Shown here piece after piece: positions 12,401 to 26,524 of a stretch of DNA of 64,000 nt (positions are counted from its first letter, which is position 1; each line of letters begins with the position of its first letter). Source of the DNA: Rhizophagus irregularis (Eukaryota > Glomeromycota > Glomeromycetes > Glomerales > Glomeraceae); assembly GCF_026210795.1 (NCBI RefSeq), contig NC_089451.1, positions 1,410,001 through 1,474,000 of the forward strand, read 5' to 3'. A model generated the notes under the pieces. The model was not told the origin of the DNA. It worked only from the letters and a program-made list of their open reading frames with translations, and made no database searches. A program made the translations under genes and the position numbers.

Positions 12401-14973
12401 TAGGAGATATTATTGAGTATTACGGGGATCTTTGATATACAAAATTTCCGATGTGCTATAAATAATGCTATAAATAAATAAGGATCATCAATTAATTTAT
12501 ACAGGGGATACAGAGTATTAGGAGGACCGGGGGTGAAGAATATAACATTAATTTTTAAAAAAAGATCTACTACATTACTAACATTGAAGTTTTTATACAA
12601 AAGTGACCGAATAAATCTGGAATGAATAGATTTACTATTTTTATATTCATTTATTTTTTTTTTCCATTTTATTTATCCAAATATATTCTGTAAAGATTAA
12701 CCAAATTTAGAAAATAATTTTAATAATTCAAAATTTATGAGAAAAAATTCAGAAATGGAATATCCATTCAAGGAATACAAGTGATTTAAAAAATCAAATC
12801 CGGTTAACTACGTATTTAATTAATTAATGATGTATTAAATAAATGTATCTAATATGACTTTTTTTTTTTTAACGAAAATATTAGAAAAAGTTTAATTATT
12901 TTGATTGGTTTATAACTTTAATACTATATACTGACTTATTAATAGTATGTTAATTAATATTATTAAAATGACCCAAGTGTAAAAAAAATTGTTTCTTTTT
13001 GAACTTATTCAAATTTATTCAAATGATTGGTTATTTGGTTTTACTGTTTTTGAATTGATAAGATATTTGTAAAACATTAATATTGAACTAGATGTCTAAT
13101 TGTTTTTTTCCTTGTATAATTTTATAATTTTTTAACAAAGAAATTTACCCCTCCCAAAAATATTTTTTTTCTATATAGAACATGTAACGTATACTATGTG
13201 TATACTATGTGTATACTGGTTCGCGTTAAAGAAGGAGTCTTAATTTTGGTCACATTTAAGAGGCGCAGCAACCTTGTTACGTCATTAACGTCACTAATTA
13301 TTTACGCAATCAAACATGCATTACGAAATCAAACGAATCAAAATTCCCATTGTACTTTTGACAATGTTAAAGTATTTACCATTTTTTCTTGGAAATATGA
13401 TCAAATTATATTAATTATATTTTTAATAATGGTCTTTGTTTTAAGAATTGTTTATTTATTTGTTTTTTTTAAAAAAATAATTGCATAATTACTTTTTTTG
13501 TAAGTTGATAATTATAATTATGACTTGAGATTGCTTTTGCATGCTGTCGAAAAAATTAAAGAAACTAAAAATATTAATAATAATATTATTAATAGTAATA
13601 AATAATATAATATACAGTATATATATAATTATGTAACGGTAAAATGATAATAAGAAAAAATTATATTATTGTTTCTTTTTGACATATGTAGAATTAAATG
13701 AAAGGTGTATGAATGAATACTTACGAAATTTTACGTATTAATCATATTAATAGTATTAATTGTATTTGATTGTATTTAATTGCATTAATTATATTATTTG
13801 TATCTATTTGTATATTTGTATATTTGTATCAACATATTTTTAGGGGGGATGAACCATCAAATTATTACCGCAGTAATATGAATTATTAACGATATTACGA
13901 TTATCTTTCTTCTCAAATATGATCGTGTAGAACATATAAAAATTATTCATATGAAATTACTATTTACAGTACGAACTAATAATCGTACTACTTGATATCA
14001 ATTTTTGATTTGTTCTTGATAAAATTATTTTTATTTTTTATTTTTTATTTTTTTTATTTTTCATTTTAATTTCTAATTTATTTATTTTAATATTTCGTAT
14101 ATCTCCTTGTCTATTCAAAAAGAGATATATTTTTTTTTAAAAAAATGAACGAATAAATTAATAAACGAATAAAATAATAAACGAATAAGTTAATAAACGA
14201 ATAAGTTAATAAATTATTATACGAATAAATTAATGAACGAATAAATTTACAAATTCTCATTTCATTTTCTTGCCATGAATGTTAATTTCATTCATGTTAT
14301 TTACTTTATAATTCACATGCAGCAGATTTGTTTATTAAAAAAAGTTCATGTTCTGAATTTACATTTACACGCTGTTTGTTTATTTACAAAACATTACATA
14401 CGCTTTATAAAATAGATGTGATGGATTAGATCACGCATGGGAAAGTGAGAAACGCATTTTTTCCTAAAATAATAAAAGAATTAAATACTTAATCTTATAT
14501 TCTCATTCTAACTTAAATTATATTAAACTATTTTACCGGCATTATCATACGTTCAATAAAATTTCATCCAATAGAATTTCATCAATGATAGAAAGGTTTT
14601 TTTTGTTTTGTTTTCCAAATTAAATTTTTTAAAAAGTCTGTCATTAATTCTTTTCTTCTGAACTTACGTAAAATACGTAAATAACATTCCGTATAATTCT
14701 ATTTATAGTAATTATATATCATCAATTTTTGTACTTTTTCATTAATCTTACTGTATCCAAAACTTTACATACCACTTCTAATGATGAAAAAGAAAAAAAG
14801 TCATTGGTTAAACATCTTAAGATACGCGCAGCCTTCTTGTTTACCATAAATTGAATATTCGGAATTTCTATTTCGGAATAAACTTTAAAGCGCGACTCAA
14901 TTCCTTAAAAAAACTACGCAAAATAGGAAATATATCGGGACGGAAAGAATCGGATATTTCATTATTAAAAATT

Positions 14974-15063
14974 AAAGTTCATTATAATAATTACATTAAA
15001 AGTAAATTTCATTATAATAATTACATTAAAAGTAAAGTTCATTATAATAATTACATTAAAGGT
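14974..15063. repeat. Three 30-bp tandem repeats
   Basis: Three nearly identical 30-bp units (AAAGTTCATTATAATAATTA and ten more bases) lie at 14974-15003, 15004-15033 and 15034-15063. The unit is a multiple of three, so it gives a repeated HYNNYIKSK peptide in one frame. I regard that as coincidental. Confidence 0.8.
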
Positions 15064-18000
15064 AAATATTTATCACATCCATAATAATATTTTTGAACGA
15101 TAAGAAAAAAAAATTTTTTTTTCTTTTTTATCTTTTTATGACTTAAATGACTTAATGATTTTTTTTAAAAAAAGTTTACTCAAAAAATTTCTATATATAC
15201 TTTTATAGAATTAGATCTTCAACACATCTGACTATGGTTTAACAGTTTCAAACCTAAATTTAAATTTATACCCATTATTGATATATATTTATTTTATTTA
15301 ATATATAATGAAACAGAAAAATCGATCAAGGGTGGGTGGGCGTATAGTCTGTTCGCCCATTGACTTTTGTTGTAATACAATGCATCTTGTAATACAAATT
15401 TAGAAATTACCTAAAGAGTTAAGTGTCATTAAAGTGTCATGTACTCATTGTAAATGAGTTTGATGACCCCTGTAGACCCCTGTATTAAGTAGTAACACGA
15501 CATAATGACTAATACTATTTTGTCTTTTTTGTTCATCGTATGATCCGCTGTCAGAAATTTTTACCAGATTTAGTAAATTTAAATCCTATGCGGCCGATAT
15601 GTCAGTCACCGAACCTTTTTTTCTTTTTTTTTTTCGCTGTTTCGTGGTTTAAAAATTATTTATTAAAATTTTTTCAGGCGTGAGGATCTTCCAACTTTAC
15701 TTTTTAATGATTAAATGTTAAGACCATAATTAGAAAGTAGGCTGAAAAAATTTTTTAATTTTTTTAATTTATTGCATCAATGTCTACATAGAGTTTAAAG
15801 AAGGCTGATAAATTTGGTAAATTTCATTATTATTTTATGATTTGCATTTCGGATATTCATTTTTTTTTTAAAAAAAAAAACTTTTTACATGAAAATACAT
15901 GAAATCATTATACCCTTTCGGAAAATAAAAATTTTACTATAAATCGAAATAGTTTTGAAACCCATGTTTAAAAAAAAAGACTAATTACGTATTGTATCAC
16001 ATACGGTATATATTCTGATCAATGAAAAAGATCTACGAAAAAATACTGTAATAAATTTATTATTAGACGAATAAATCAAGATTTCAAGAAATTTTTTTCA
16101 TTTAAAATCATTTTTATTTAATCAAAATATATATTTATTAAAATAAATTACTTTTTTTATATAACTTATACTTTTCGTTTATTCTAAATTGAGAATTCAA
16201 AAGAATCAATGAAAAAAAAAAACTTCTTTAAATATGATGGATAAAATCTTCTTCGTTGATTGAAAACTAACTTTGATTAAAAGTTTAATAACTTGTATTG
16301 TAAAAATATTACAAATTATTACAAAATATTATAAAATATTATAAAATATTATAAATTGATTAAATAATTGATTTAATTGATTGTAATTTAAAAAAGTTAT
16401 TTAAACTTTTTTTTTTAGGATCTCTTACAGAAAATTCCTAATTGAAATCGCGTCTTTTTTAGGTAAATTAATTAATTTTTTATTTTCCCATTTATGCGCA
16501 AGTGTAAGGAGTGAAAATAACGCAAGATTTCGGTTTTCCCCAAATTTCATCATCATTTTCCAATCTCGACGCGAGTCAAACTTTTTTAATATTTCCTTTA
16601 AAAGTTTTTATTACTTACACCAATAAGTGAAGAATTTCGTTACAGAACATTTTTTGAACATTTCTAATCTTGGAGAACAAGAAGAAAAAAGATGAATTAT
16701 AGGCAATAGGTATATATTCGGTTATGATTATTCGGATTTTTCTTTGGCAAGTTTAAATAGATTATATAGTTTTTATATAGTTTATATAAGTTTACATAGT
16801 TTACATATTTTACATCTCCTTTTTTTTTAGATCATTTAAGGGAGAATACACATGCACAAAAAAAAAAAGCCAAAAAAGCGAGATAAAGTTGTGTTGCTAT
16901 TTAATTATGCTGCATCATTTATTACTGTATGTATGATATCGCGTTTAGTAATCGTTTAAATTAAATTTGTAATAATTAATAATTTTAATTTGTTGAAAAA
17001 AAAGTTAAAAGGGGTGTGAATTGTTTATGATTATTCATGATATGGTATATGGTAATTTTAAATTAATTTTCATTTTTTAAACAAAGAAATTTTTAGATCA
17101 AAAAAAAAAAAATATTTTTTTTTTTTCGTTTAATCTAACGAGGGAAAATGTTTTGTAAACATTATGCGCTTATTATGTCTTATTATGTCGTGCGTTAATA
17201 ATACTATCTATCTGCTTAATGTTGCGTTTAACTATGCTGAGTTACAAATATTCAAAAAGCATGAGGGTTTTTTCTATATTTACAAAATATTTTTTTTTAA
17301 TTATTTAAAATTTATAATTTTTGCATCATTTAAAATTAAATTAATCGCGTGATTATGAAGTATTTTGGATGTTCAGTTGCCGCAGTAGCGTCTTTAACAT
17401 CCAATCAAAAAATATAAATTGGTTTCTTAGTTATCTTTATTTGGTCAAAAGAATGCGAGAATGCGAGGTTTTAATTAAAAAAAAATAAAAATAAAAAATA
17501 AAAATAAAAATAAAAATAAATAAAAATGAAAAAAAATTCAAAAAATAAAAAAAAATAGAAAATAAAAATAAATAAAAATGAAAAAAATCAAAAAAAAAAT
17601 ATTTGGTGGTTTAAAATAATTTACCAATCATGTTTTATTATGCTTTATTGCTTTATTGCTTTATGCTTTATTGCTTTTTTGTACATTCTCACTCTCGTTT
17701 TTTACCGAAAAATTTTTTGTCTTTGTGTTATTTTTTTTTTTTCATTATTCCAATTCATTGCTTTACAAGTACATATTAAAATTTTTTACACAATTATCTC
17801 TCATGCTTTACAAGTACATATTAAAAATTTTTTACACAATTATTCTCTGTTATTGAATTTTTTTAAAATATTTAAATTAATCAAAATAAAAATAATAATA
17901 AATAATAATATATAAATGATAATAAATAAATTTTTAAAAAGTTCTAAAGTTCTAAATTCTAATTAAAAATTAAAAATTTTTTTTTTTAAACTTGAAATCC

Positions 18001-18320
18001 GATAAAAAAAATTTCAAATTCGGAATATTCGAATCACCGAAGTTATTGAGATTTGAGATTATTTCAAATCAAATATTTAATTTTCATATTTTCATAGTTA
18101 AAATCGAAATATATATTTAAAATTTCTATATCGGGAGTAAAAAAAAAAGGAAAGATTATTTTTTTTTTTTAATAATTTTTTTTTGAAAGCGAACAACTTT
18201 TTACGTGCTAAATATTATAATGTTATTTTTTATTTTTTGTAGATTATAATATATAATAAGACTTGTTTTTAAAAAAATCCTAAAAATCGGTGTAACCATG
18301 TAGTAATATAAGGTAAATGA

Positions 18321-18590
18321 CAGCAGCCTGATATTCGATATACCGATATACTATTAAAAACTTGATATACCGATAAAATTTTATTTTCCTACTATATGTG
18401 AGGACATACAATTATCGGTATTTCCTAAAAATTTCATATATGTCCCGACATATCGTTATATAAAGGTTTGACTGTAATGTGATTTATTATGTTTTATATA
18501 ACGACATAAAGGAAGGAATCCAAAAAATGGTATGTCGTTATACAATAATATGTCGTTATAATGAGATGTCGTTATAACGGGTGGCACTTG
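18321..18590. mobile_element. Relic of a pogo/mariner-like MITE family
   Basis: A segment runs from CAG...CCTGATATTCGATATACC (from about 18321) to an inverted end, TATAAAGGTTTGACTG followed by TA at 18475-18476. Immediately after come three further copies of the same TIR vocabulary (ATGTCGTTATA) up to about 18590. CAGT-ended, TATAACGA-rich termini next to TA are typical of Tc1/mariner-pogo non-autonomous copies. The copy is degenerate and its limits are approximate. It shares motifs with the cleaner copy at 62207-62400. Confidence 0.45.
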
Positions 18591-18694
18591 TATTAATTTT
18601 CATAAATTCATACCTATCTGGTCAAAATTTATCATTTATATTCTCTATGTTCTCGTGTTACTTCGTAAAGTAATATTTTTTCGCCGAATAAACG

Positions 18695-18873
18695 CTTGCG
18701 ATTAGAATGAAGTTCCGGTTGATACTTGAATAAACGCATTGACGCTTGCGATCAGAATTAATCTCTGGTTGATACTTGAATAGATGCTTGTGATTAGAAT
18801 TAATCTCTAGTTGATACTTGAATACTTGAATAGACGCCTGCGGTTAGATTTAATCTCTGGTTGATAACTTGAA
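18695..18873. repeat. 42-50 bp minisatellite, four units
   Basis: Four diverged head-to-tail units have the core TTAGAATTAATCTCTGGTTG followed by ATACTTGAATA and a GACGC spacer. It lies ~430 bp upstream of the HMG/ART gene. No coding potential is seen. Confidence 0.7.
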
Positions 18874-19306
18874 ACCTTCTCATTGTTATCTTTCATCTTC
18901 CGTTTTTGAATTATCCAATATACGGATCGATTTCATAAGTCTTAGATATTAAAGAATGGTGAACACAAGAATAATAGAAAAAATATTTTTTAACGCGAGT
19001 ATGTAAAAATTTTTTTGAAAGCAATAAATTATAGCGTTTAGTGCTGTATTTCTATCTCATAAAATATTTTTAATCTCGGCTGGCATTACGGCATTAGGAA
19101 ATAAGTTACGATTTTAATCATGTGACACGTAACTTGTTGTTTGATTAAGTGATCATCTGGAATTTCGATAATTCTGGCCAAAATCTAAAACGCAATTTTT
19201 CTGGAAAATTTTATGAGAAATCTTAATTTTTATTTTTATTTTTATTTTTTTTTTAAAAAAAAAGCAGTTACTGTTTTATTCGTACATTATTCTGTCACTA
19301 AAAGAA

Positions 19307-20723
19307 ATGACCGATCTACACAAACAATATGAAACTATGCTGGAAGTTATACGTTCAGACAGAACGCTTGTTTTTCCTCCCCCAGTTAAGGAACCTGATA
19401 AGTTGACCGAACGTTTAAACAAGATAGATCTCAGAGATCATCCTGTTAACGGACGTAAACTTTTAAAATATTTCGTCTCATTATATGGTAAAGACTTAAC
19501 TAAACAAACAATCGCAAGTGTAGTCGAACATTTGTGGGTGAATGCATCTCCACAAGAAAAGACTGAATACGTTCTTTTGGCTTCCTCAGTGAACGTAAGT
19601 AAACCAAATTCAGAATTTACTTTTCTCAATTTATTGATTTCATCACTAATCTCGATATTATTTTTCATTACAGAGTATTAACATAAAGACGTCTGAAGCA
19701 GATTTAACGACAGCTAAAGCAGATTCACCAGTCAAGAGTTTTGTAGACATTGGATATTTCAATTTAAACGATGTTATTTCATGGTGGGAAGAAGAAAAAG
19801 AATTTTATGAAGAGGACAGTTACGATGATATTATGTTATCCTTCTTTAGGGAGAAATTTGGTAATGTGAAGGACTTTATGGACATTGTCGATGATAAATA
19901 CTTCTCAAAACAAACAAAGATTGCATTATTGGATTTTTACAATAATTTTTTGCCAATTTTTTATGATTATACGCCTTGGGAATGGTTTTCCTGGTATATT
20001 CGTATGGAATGTAAGTCCACAAGTACACCAGCACCATGTCCTTTCAATTCGGTCAAGACTAAGTTGCCAAAAAATCTTCAACATTTTTATTACCAAGGAA
20101 CTATCTCTAAACAAATTAAAGATGAAGAGTTGAAACAACTTAGGGAATTTATTAATTTGATTATGGAGATTAAACACCCAGGGCAAGATGATTCAAATAT
20201 TTGGTACCATGGAACGACTAGTGTTGCTGCATCCAACATCGCCCGAAGAATTGATCTTACTGTATGCAGTCATTTTAACCATGCTTTCGGCTTTCATCGC
20301 AGTTTCTATATTGGTGATAATCTTAAATTTTGTCTTATTTGGGCATTGAAAAAAGCGATGACTTTAAGAACTGTTAACTGCGCACTGGTAGTTTTTTGTA
20401 TAAATGAAGGGGAGTTACACTTAATTCAGGATTATTTGAAGCTAATATCTAATGAAGACTCGCAAGGTCATGTTAATACTGGTAATATTTGGGAAGAAAT
20501 TGTCCCAGCTTCCAAAGATTCAGACGAGAATAGCAACCTGGATGACGATCCAATACGACCAAATGTGCAATGGGTTGAAGGGCCAAGTCTGAAACAAATT
20601 GAAAATAGTTGGGTGCCAAAAAAGGAGGAGATCATTCGTTCCTTCAGGACTGATAAAAGCACAAAATTTCTTCAAAGTCAACTGGCCTTTATTATTACCT
20701 TTAAAAATCCGATGGTTAGTTAA
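19307..20723 (+). CDS. HMG-box-like / ADP-ribosyltransferase-like fusion protein (445 aa)
   Basis: Exon 1 is 19307-19594 and exon 2 is 19674-20723, joined in phase 0 (AAC|GTAAGT, TTACAG|AGT), giving 445 residues. Residues ~45-96 fit an HMG-box pattern: a Pro-Val start (HPVNGRKLLKYFVS), a middle segment LTKQTIASVVEHLWVNASP and a final helix QEKTEYVLLAS. Residues ~270-400 resemble the ADP-ribosyltransferase fold of DUF3990-type proteins: WYHGTTSVAASNIARR (His ~275 after Tyr), GFHRSFYIGDN near 303-312 (Tyr ~308) and QWVEGPS near 396-402, a typical place for the catalytic Glu. A Trp-rich linker (WWEEEKEFYEED) joins the halves. If both calls hold, this is a chromatin- or DNA-directed ADP-ribosylating enzyme, or an inactive relative that only binds. 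Both calls come from motifs read by eye. A GTTAGT right after codon ATG at 20714 could be an alternative donor, but the next exon would stop at once. Confidence 0.72.
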
Positions 20724-21992
20724 TACTGTCATTTTTATTGTATCATTCAAATGGTATTCATTTCTTTGGGTGCCTTTGTTTACCGTTTTAGTTGTTTCGT
20801 GAGATCTTAAAAAAAGATTTTAGCTTATAATTGCTAAAACAAAAAGTAAATTTATTTTATTTATTCATTTATTCATTTAATTTATGAATTTATACTCTTC
20901 ATTTCAGTAGATGTGAACGAAAGGGTACGATTCTCAATTTTCTTTGAAAAATCTGGAAGATTTTAGACAATTTCCATACGTACATGTGATCCTATTTATG
21001 AAGAGATTCATGGCAATATGTTTAATCCAATGTGAGATTTCTGGATGTCGGAGAGCTAAAGAATTTTAAATAATGTTCTTGACATACGTGCTAATTAATA
21101 TCACGATTAGCATGAAGTGTATATGGACCATTTCAAGATTTTTAACAACATTACGAAATCGGATTAACTCAGTGTTGGTCCCAGTTATTTTTGATTGGAC
21201 TTGGACTATAAGTTCAGTCACTAAACGAGTAAAGAATTCCTCGTCCACCAAATTCATTTATTTTGTACCGTAAGGCAAAACAAAAAGTGTCCAATAGTCC
21301 AGTTTTATTTTTGATTATTAGTTTTTCTCAAAATAGTATTGTATGTAATGATATTGTTGTTAACAATAGAAACAAATATGAAGCGTGAAGCGTGATGGAG
21401 TCAAAAAAAAAATCCACCTGTAGAATTTACAATTTGTTTCATGCCTTATAATCACATACTATCATGTATATTATTAATTTATTCATAAATTATTATATAC
21501 TTTAGTAAGATTATCAATAACAACATGATTGAAAATGTACGACTATATCTACAATCCCGACAGAACTTTTCAATAAATATTCCAATTTTTTTTTTTTAAT
21601 AATCAAGCGATTAAAAATAACCCAAACCCTCATAGTCCCCCTCAATGCTAAACCCCCTAATGAAATGACCGATTAAAAATAGTTAAAATGTCCATCCCTA
21701 TTTACAATTATTTCCGGATTTTTGAAGTATTTTAATAATTATTCAATTGATGCTAAAAATAACTCTCGCCAGCTGCCAGCGCCAGTATATTTAAAGCTTT
21801 TTAGTTCTTTTTAAGCCTTAACCCAATAATCCAATACTCAAATTTCCTAATATTAACGTTATAATTACTAATAATGTGGATATATATATGTGTGTGTATA
21901 AAATTTTAAGTTTTATGATATAATAATAATAAATGAATAATAAATGTTCATGTTTAATGTTCGTTTTTGATTATATAAATTTTTTTTTTTTT
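20724..21992. other. Spacer between convergent genes
   Basis: This is the 3' flank of both the HMG/ART gene and the kinase gene. Overlapping opposite-strand frames at 21066-21273 have no recognisable content. I see nothing else that can be named. Confidence 0.45.
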
Positions 21993-23495
<1,503 letters not shown>

Positions 23496-23975
23496 GCAAC
23501 TTGCTAGCTAAAGAAAAAAGTTGTTCCAACGATACTTTTGCTGGAACTATTTTGTTTTGAAAGTAAAAAAAGTTATAAATTCAACTATTTTTACGTAAAC
23601 TCACGACTGAGAAATAAGTAAACCAACCAAATTCAAATTTATATCCATGAAACCTAATTTAATTTAAAAAATAAAGTATATCATAGTTTCCAAAGATATC
23701 ATAATGATACAGTTCAAATGCAACAAAATACTTTATAGGGGAAAACAAAATCATGTATATCGTCTTTTATTTGATTAATAACACATTGTAAATGTTACAA
23801 TGCATATGAGATATAGTACTATGTTGTCAATTGTCATACATTATTAGCAAATCATAATTAGATAAGTTAAAAATATGAATTTATTTAAAAAGCGTAATAT
23901 CTAAAAATAAATGAATAAAAATACACAAGAATAATTTCTCTCCTTATAATACATAAATAAACAACAATACACAAA
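23496..23975. other. Intergenic spacer, 480 bp
   Basis: It lies between the kinase start (upstream side) and the methyltransferase stop, two tandem minus-strand genes. It presumably contains the kinase promoter. No motif stands out. Confidence 0.45.
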
Positions 23976-25166
23976 CTAAGAAATAATTTCTTTCCTTATA
24001 ATGCATATAACATGACTAGCATCAACTTTCCAAACCATTTTTCCATCTCTTTCAGTTCTTCCCAATCCGAATCGTCTTTCTTTTTCATCTTCAACCTTCA
24101 TTAACGCTGCATTTTTAATTTCATTTAACATAAATTCTAACCTTCCTTTATCGAATTCTTTTTCATTTGATTCCAAAAGATTACCACATAATCCCAACAC
24201 GGCCATATCTGCTAAAGATTTTGCATAAAATGAAAATTTATGTTTCAATGTTTCTATTTTTGGCTTAGTTTTGAATCCGTCTTCATCTTTTGATTCAAGA
24301 TATTCGATAATTTGCCCTTTATATATCAAATTGTCCCTAGCTTGATTTATTTTAGCAATATTTTGAAATAAATTGTATTCGTGAAGAACTTCTTCATAAT
24401 ATTTTTTTTGCACATTTCCACCAAAATCTTGATCTTGATCTCGATAAGCGATATATATTGCACCCCCTGGTTTCAGAATAGAGTAAAGAAAAGTGATGAA
24501 ATTTATAATATCTTTGTGTGGGTCCAAATTGTTCTGTTTATAATCGGTACTAAATGAAAAAATAAATAAATAAATAAATAAAAATTTCAATTTAATTATT
24601 AATTTATTTTTGAATTTTACTTACAAATGATAAATCACATGTATAGCGCTAATAAAATCTACTTTATCTGATGGTAAAGGAGGTTTCTCACTGTTCTCCT
24701 TAACTTCATAATAATCCTGAACGTAACCTTGATAAACGATATTTTTTTTCAAATGTGGATATTTTTCTAACGTTTTTAAATATGATTTTAATAAATCTGG
24801 ATTTGGTTCAATTACATTTATAAGATTTTCTCTTTTTCCTACATTTTTTGATAATTCTTTAGAAAAAATCCAATCAAGTGGTGATCCAGATCCACCTCCA
24901 ACATCTAACAACTGAAATTCTTTAGAGGAATCCAAAATTGAATCATCTAGTGCTTTTTTTAAAGTAGGATACATTCCTGCACGGTTATCAACTCCAAAAT
25001 AATCATTTGGTGATGTAACTTCAGTTACACCGTCATTTAAAGCTAATACACGAAGACGAAAAACATGATCATATGCTTGATTATTATTGATATTTGTGAA
25101 TTCTTTTAATACTTGTTCTTCTGCTTCAATTTCATTTTTTGAATTTGCCAACTCTGAAATCGACAT
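23976..25166 (-). CDS. Class I SAM-dependent methyltransferase, histamine N-methyltransferase-like (371 aa)
   Basis: Exon 1 is 25166-24625 and exon 2 is 24549-23976, joined in phase 2 (CATTT|GTAAGT, CATTTAG|TACC). Motif I is FQLLDVGGGSGSPLDW, followed by the acidic post-I strand NVIEPNPDLLKSY, a motif II-like VDFISAIHVIYHF and motif III LKPGGAIYIAY. These define a Rossmann-fold methyltransferase. The arrangement after motif I resembles the histamine/polyamine N-methyltransferase-like group, but the protein is longer than human HNMT (about 292 aa). A ~150-residue C-terminal half follows motif III and probably forms the acceptor pocket. No signal peptide or membrane span is seen, so the protein is probably cytosolic. 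The substrate is unknown. A 79-bp near-palindrome lies about 100 bp upstream of the start codon. Confidence 0.85.
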
Positions 25167-25262
25167 TTTTTTTTTTTAAAAAAAAAAATAATTGGTACGT
25201 TGCACATATATATACCCTTCCGCGGTGATAATAGAAAGATATCACATATGTTAATTAGCGGA

Positions 25263-25341
25263 TTTGATGATCGGAATGTCGATCATTTTGACTAAAATTA
25301 ACGTTAATTTTGGCCAAAATGATCGACATTCTGACATCAAG
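25263..25341. repeat. 79-bp near-perfect palindrome
   Basis: Arms of about 40 bp (AATGTCGATCATTTTG and flanks) are inverted around a TTAACGTTAA centre with few mismatches. The same AATGTCGATCAT word recurs at the right end of the element at 25738-26195, so this is probably a solo or collapsed copy of that family. It lies just upstream of the methyltransferase. Confidence 0.75.
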
Positions 25342-25737
25342 TGAGTCAAATGACAAAAACCGGCTGAATCCGTACAAGGTTACATTATTCATATACTATC
25401 ATAGTACTAAAAATTCAATCAGTACAACGAAGGTGATATAAAATAAATAGTGTGATATAATCGTATTCAGGGTCCTATATAAATTTTTGGGTTAGCTGTA
25501 TTATGATTTATGATGATAACCCTAAAGCTTAACATAGATGAGTAGTTTGTGAAAAAAAGATCTGCCGTTTTAATATGAATTTGTAGCAATTGAATTTTTT
25601 TCCCACGAATAAGGGGTTGAGTAATACGAATCTGCGCATCATACATTAACTATATTTATCACATTGATAATTAACGATCAATGATATATCAATGGTTCAT
25701 TGAATCATTGAATATGACGAAATATTTTCTGGGTTTT

Positions 25738-26195
25738 ATTGCCATTTTCAGAAATGTTGACAATCTAAAATTTTGACCATTTTATACCGAACACACCGAA
25801 CACACCGTGAACACATACAAAAAATTATGCAAACTTGAAGTATTCATGCATAACTTTATATAAAAATTATTTTTGTCATTTTTTAGATATGAATAAAATT
25901 GAAAATATGAAAATTTGTACCGAACACACACCGAACACAAACGAACACACCGAACACACCGAACATTGGCAAATACAAGCAAATACAAGTGAATACATAT
26001 ATGTAAATAATATAATTTTTATACATTTTTTTATGCACACTACCTAAAAATATATTACTAAAGTTTTAATTTTGTTTTTTTTAAAGGAAAATTTGTTTTT
26101 TTTTAATTTTAATTGCTGTGTTCGGTGTGTGTTCGGTGTGTTCGATTTATAGAAATGATCGACATTCTAATGTCAACATTTCTGAAAACGGCAAT
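25738..26195. mobile_element. Inverted-repeat element with CCGAACACA satellites
   Basis: The ends are inverted copies: ATTGCCATTTTCAGAAATGT (25738 onward) and its complement ending in GGCAAT (26195). Inside, the 9-10 bp unit ACCGAACAC is tandemly repeated near 25787-25811 and 25919-25966, and lies in reverse orientation near 26113-26146. No gene is present; the ~70-codon frames on both strands are translations of the repeats. No clear target-site duplication is visible. Confidence 0.6.
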
Positions 26196-26524
26196 AATTA
26201 GGCGTATGTTTAACATGTTCACGTTATTTTATAACCAATATATTTTCCGTTAAGAAAAATAAAAATATCTTTTGCTCTGTATTTACATTTTTAATTAAAA
26301 TATCAGATATATCATTATGACGACTTTATTAATGTGTATAATGTTTACAAATATAACATTCCAATGAAAATAATTGAATAAAAGGACGACTTAAACGAGA
26401 GTTTATTATAAAGCATAAAATATTTATATGTAAAAAAATATTCTAAAAATCTTAAAATTGTTTCTAATGTCTATATAGATTATTCATTATTATCTAAAAA
26501 AATTATTAAAATGATTAAAAGAAT

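Larger units (their letters stand above)
9402..19306. other. ~9.9 kb gene-poor AT-rich region
   Basis: I can support no gene here. Frames of 90-100 codons at 11503-11778, 12295-12600 and 13198-13488 have no recognisable motif, no splice-joined partner and a composition like the spacer. The region contains A/T homopolymers, (AAAAT)n-like runs near 17470-17600 and the repeats and element relics listed separately. The first few hundred bases upstream of 9401 are the likely promoter of the 7-TM gene. Confidence 0.45.

Noticed and set aside
12295-12600. 101-codon minus-strand frame with TPGPPNTLYPLYKLIDDP
   Set aside because: There is no recognisable family, no splice partner and no flanking gene structure. 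It could be a transposon scrap, but I cannot support it.
14851-15084. 77-codon frame with HYNNYIKSK repeats
   Set aside because: It is a read-through of a 30-bp tandem repeat in AT-rich spacer, with no partner exon or motif.
21066-21273. Mirror-image ~65-codon frames on both strands
   Set aside because: A double-stranded open frame of this length is expected by chance here, and neither strand shows a motif.
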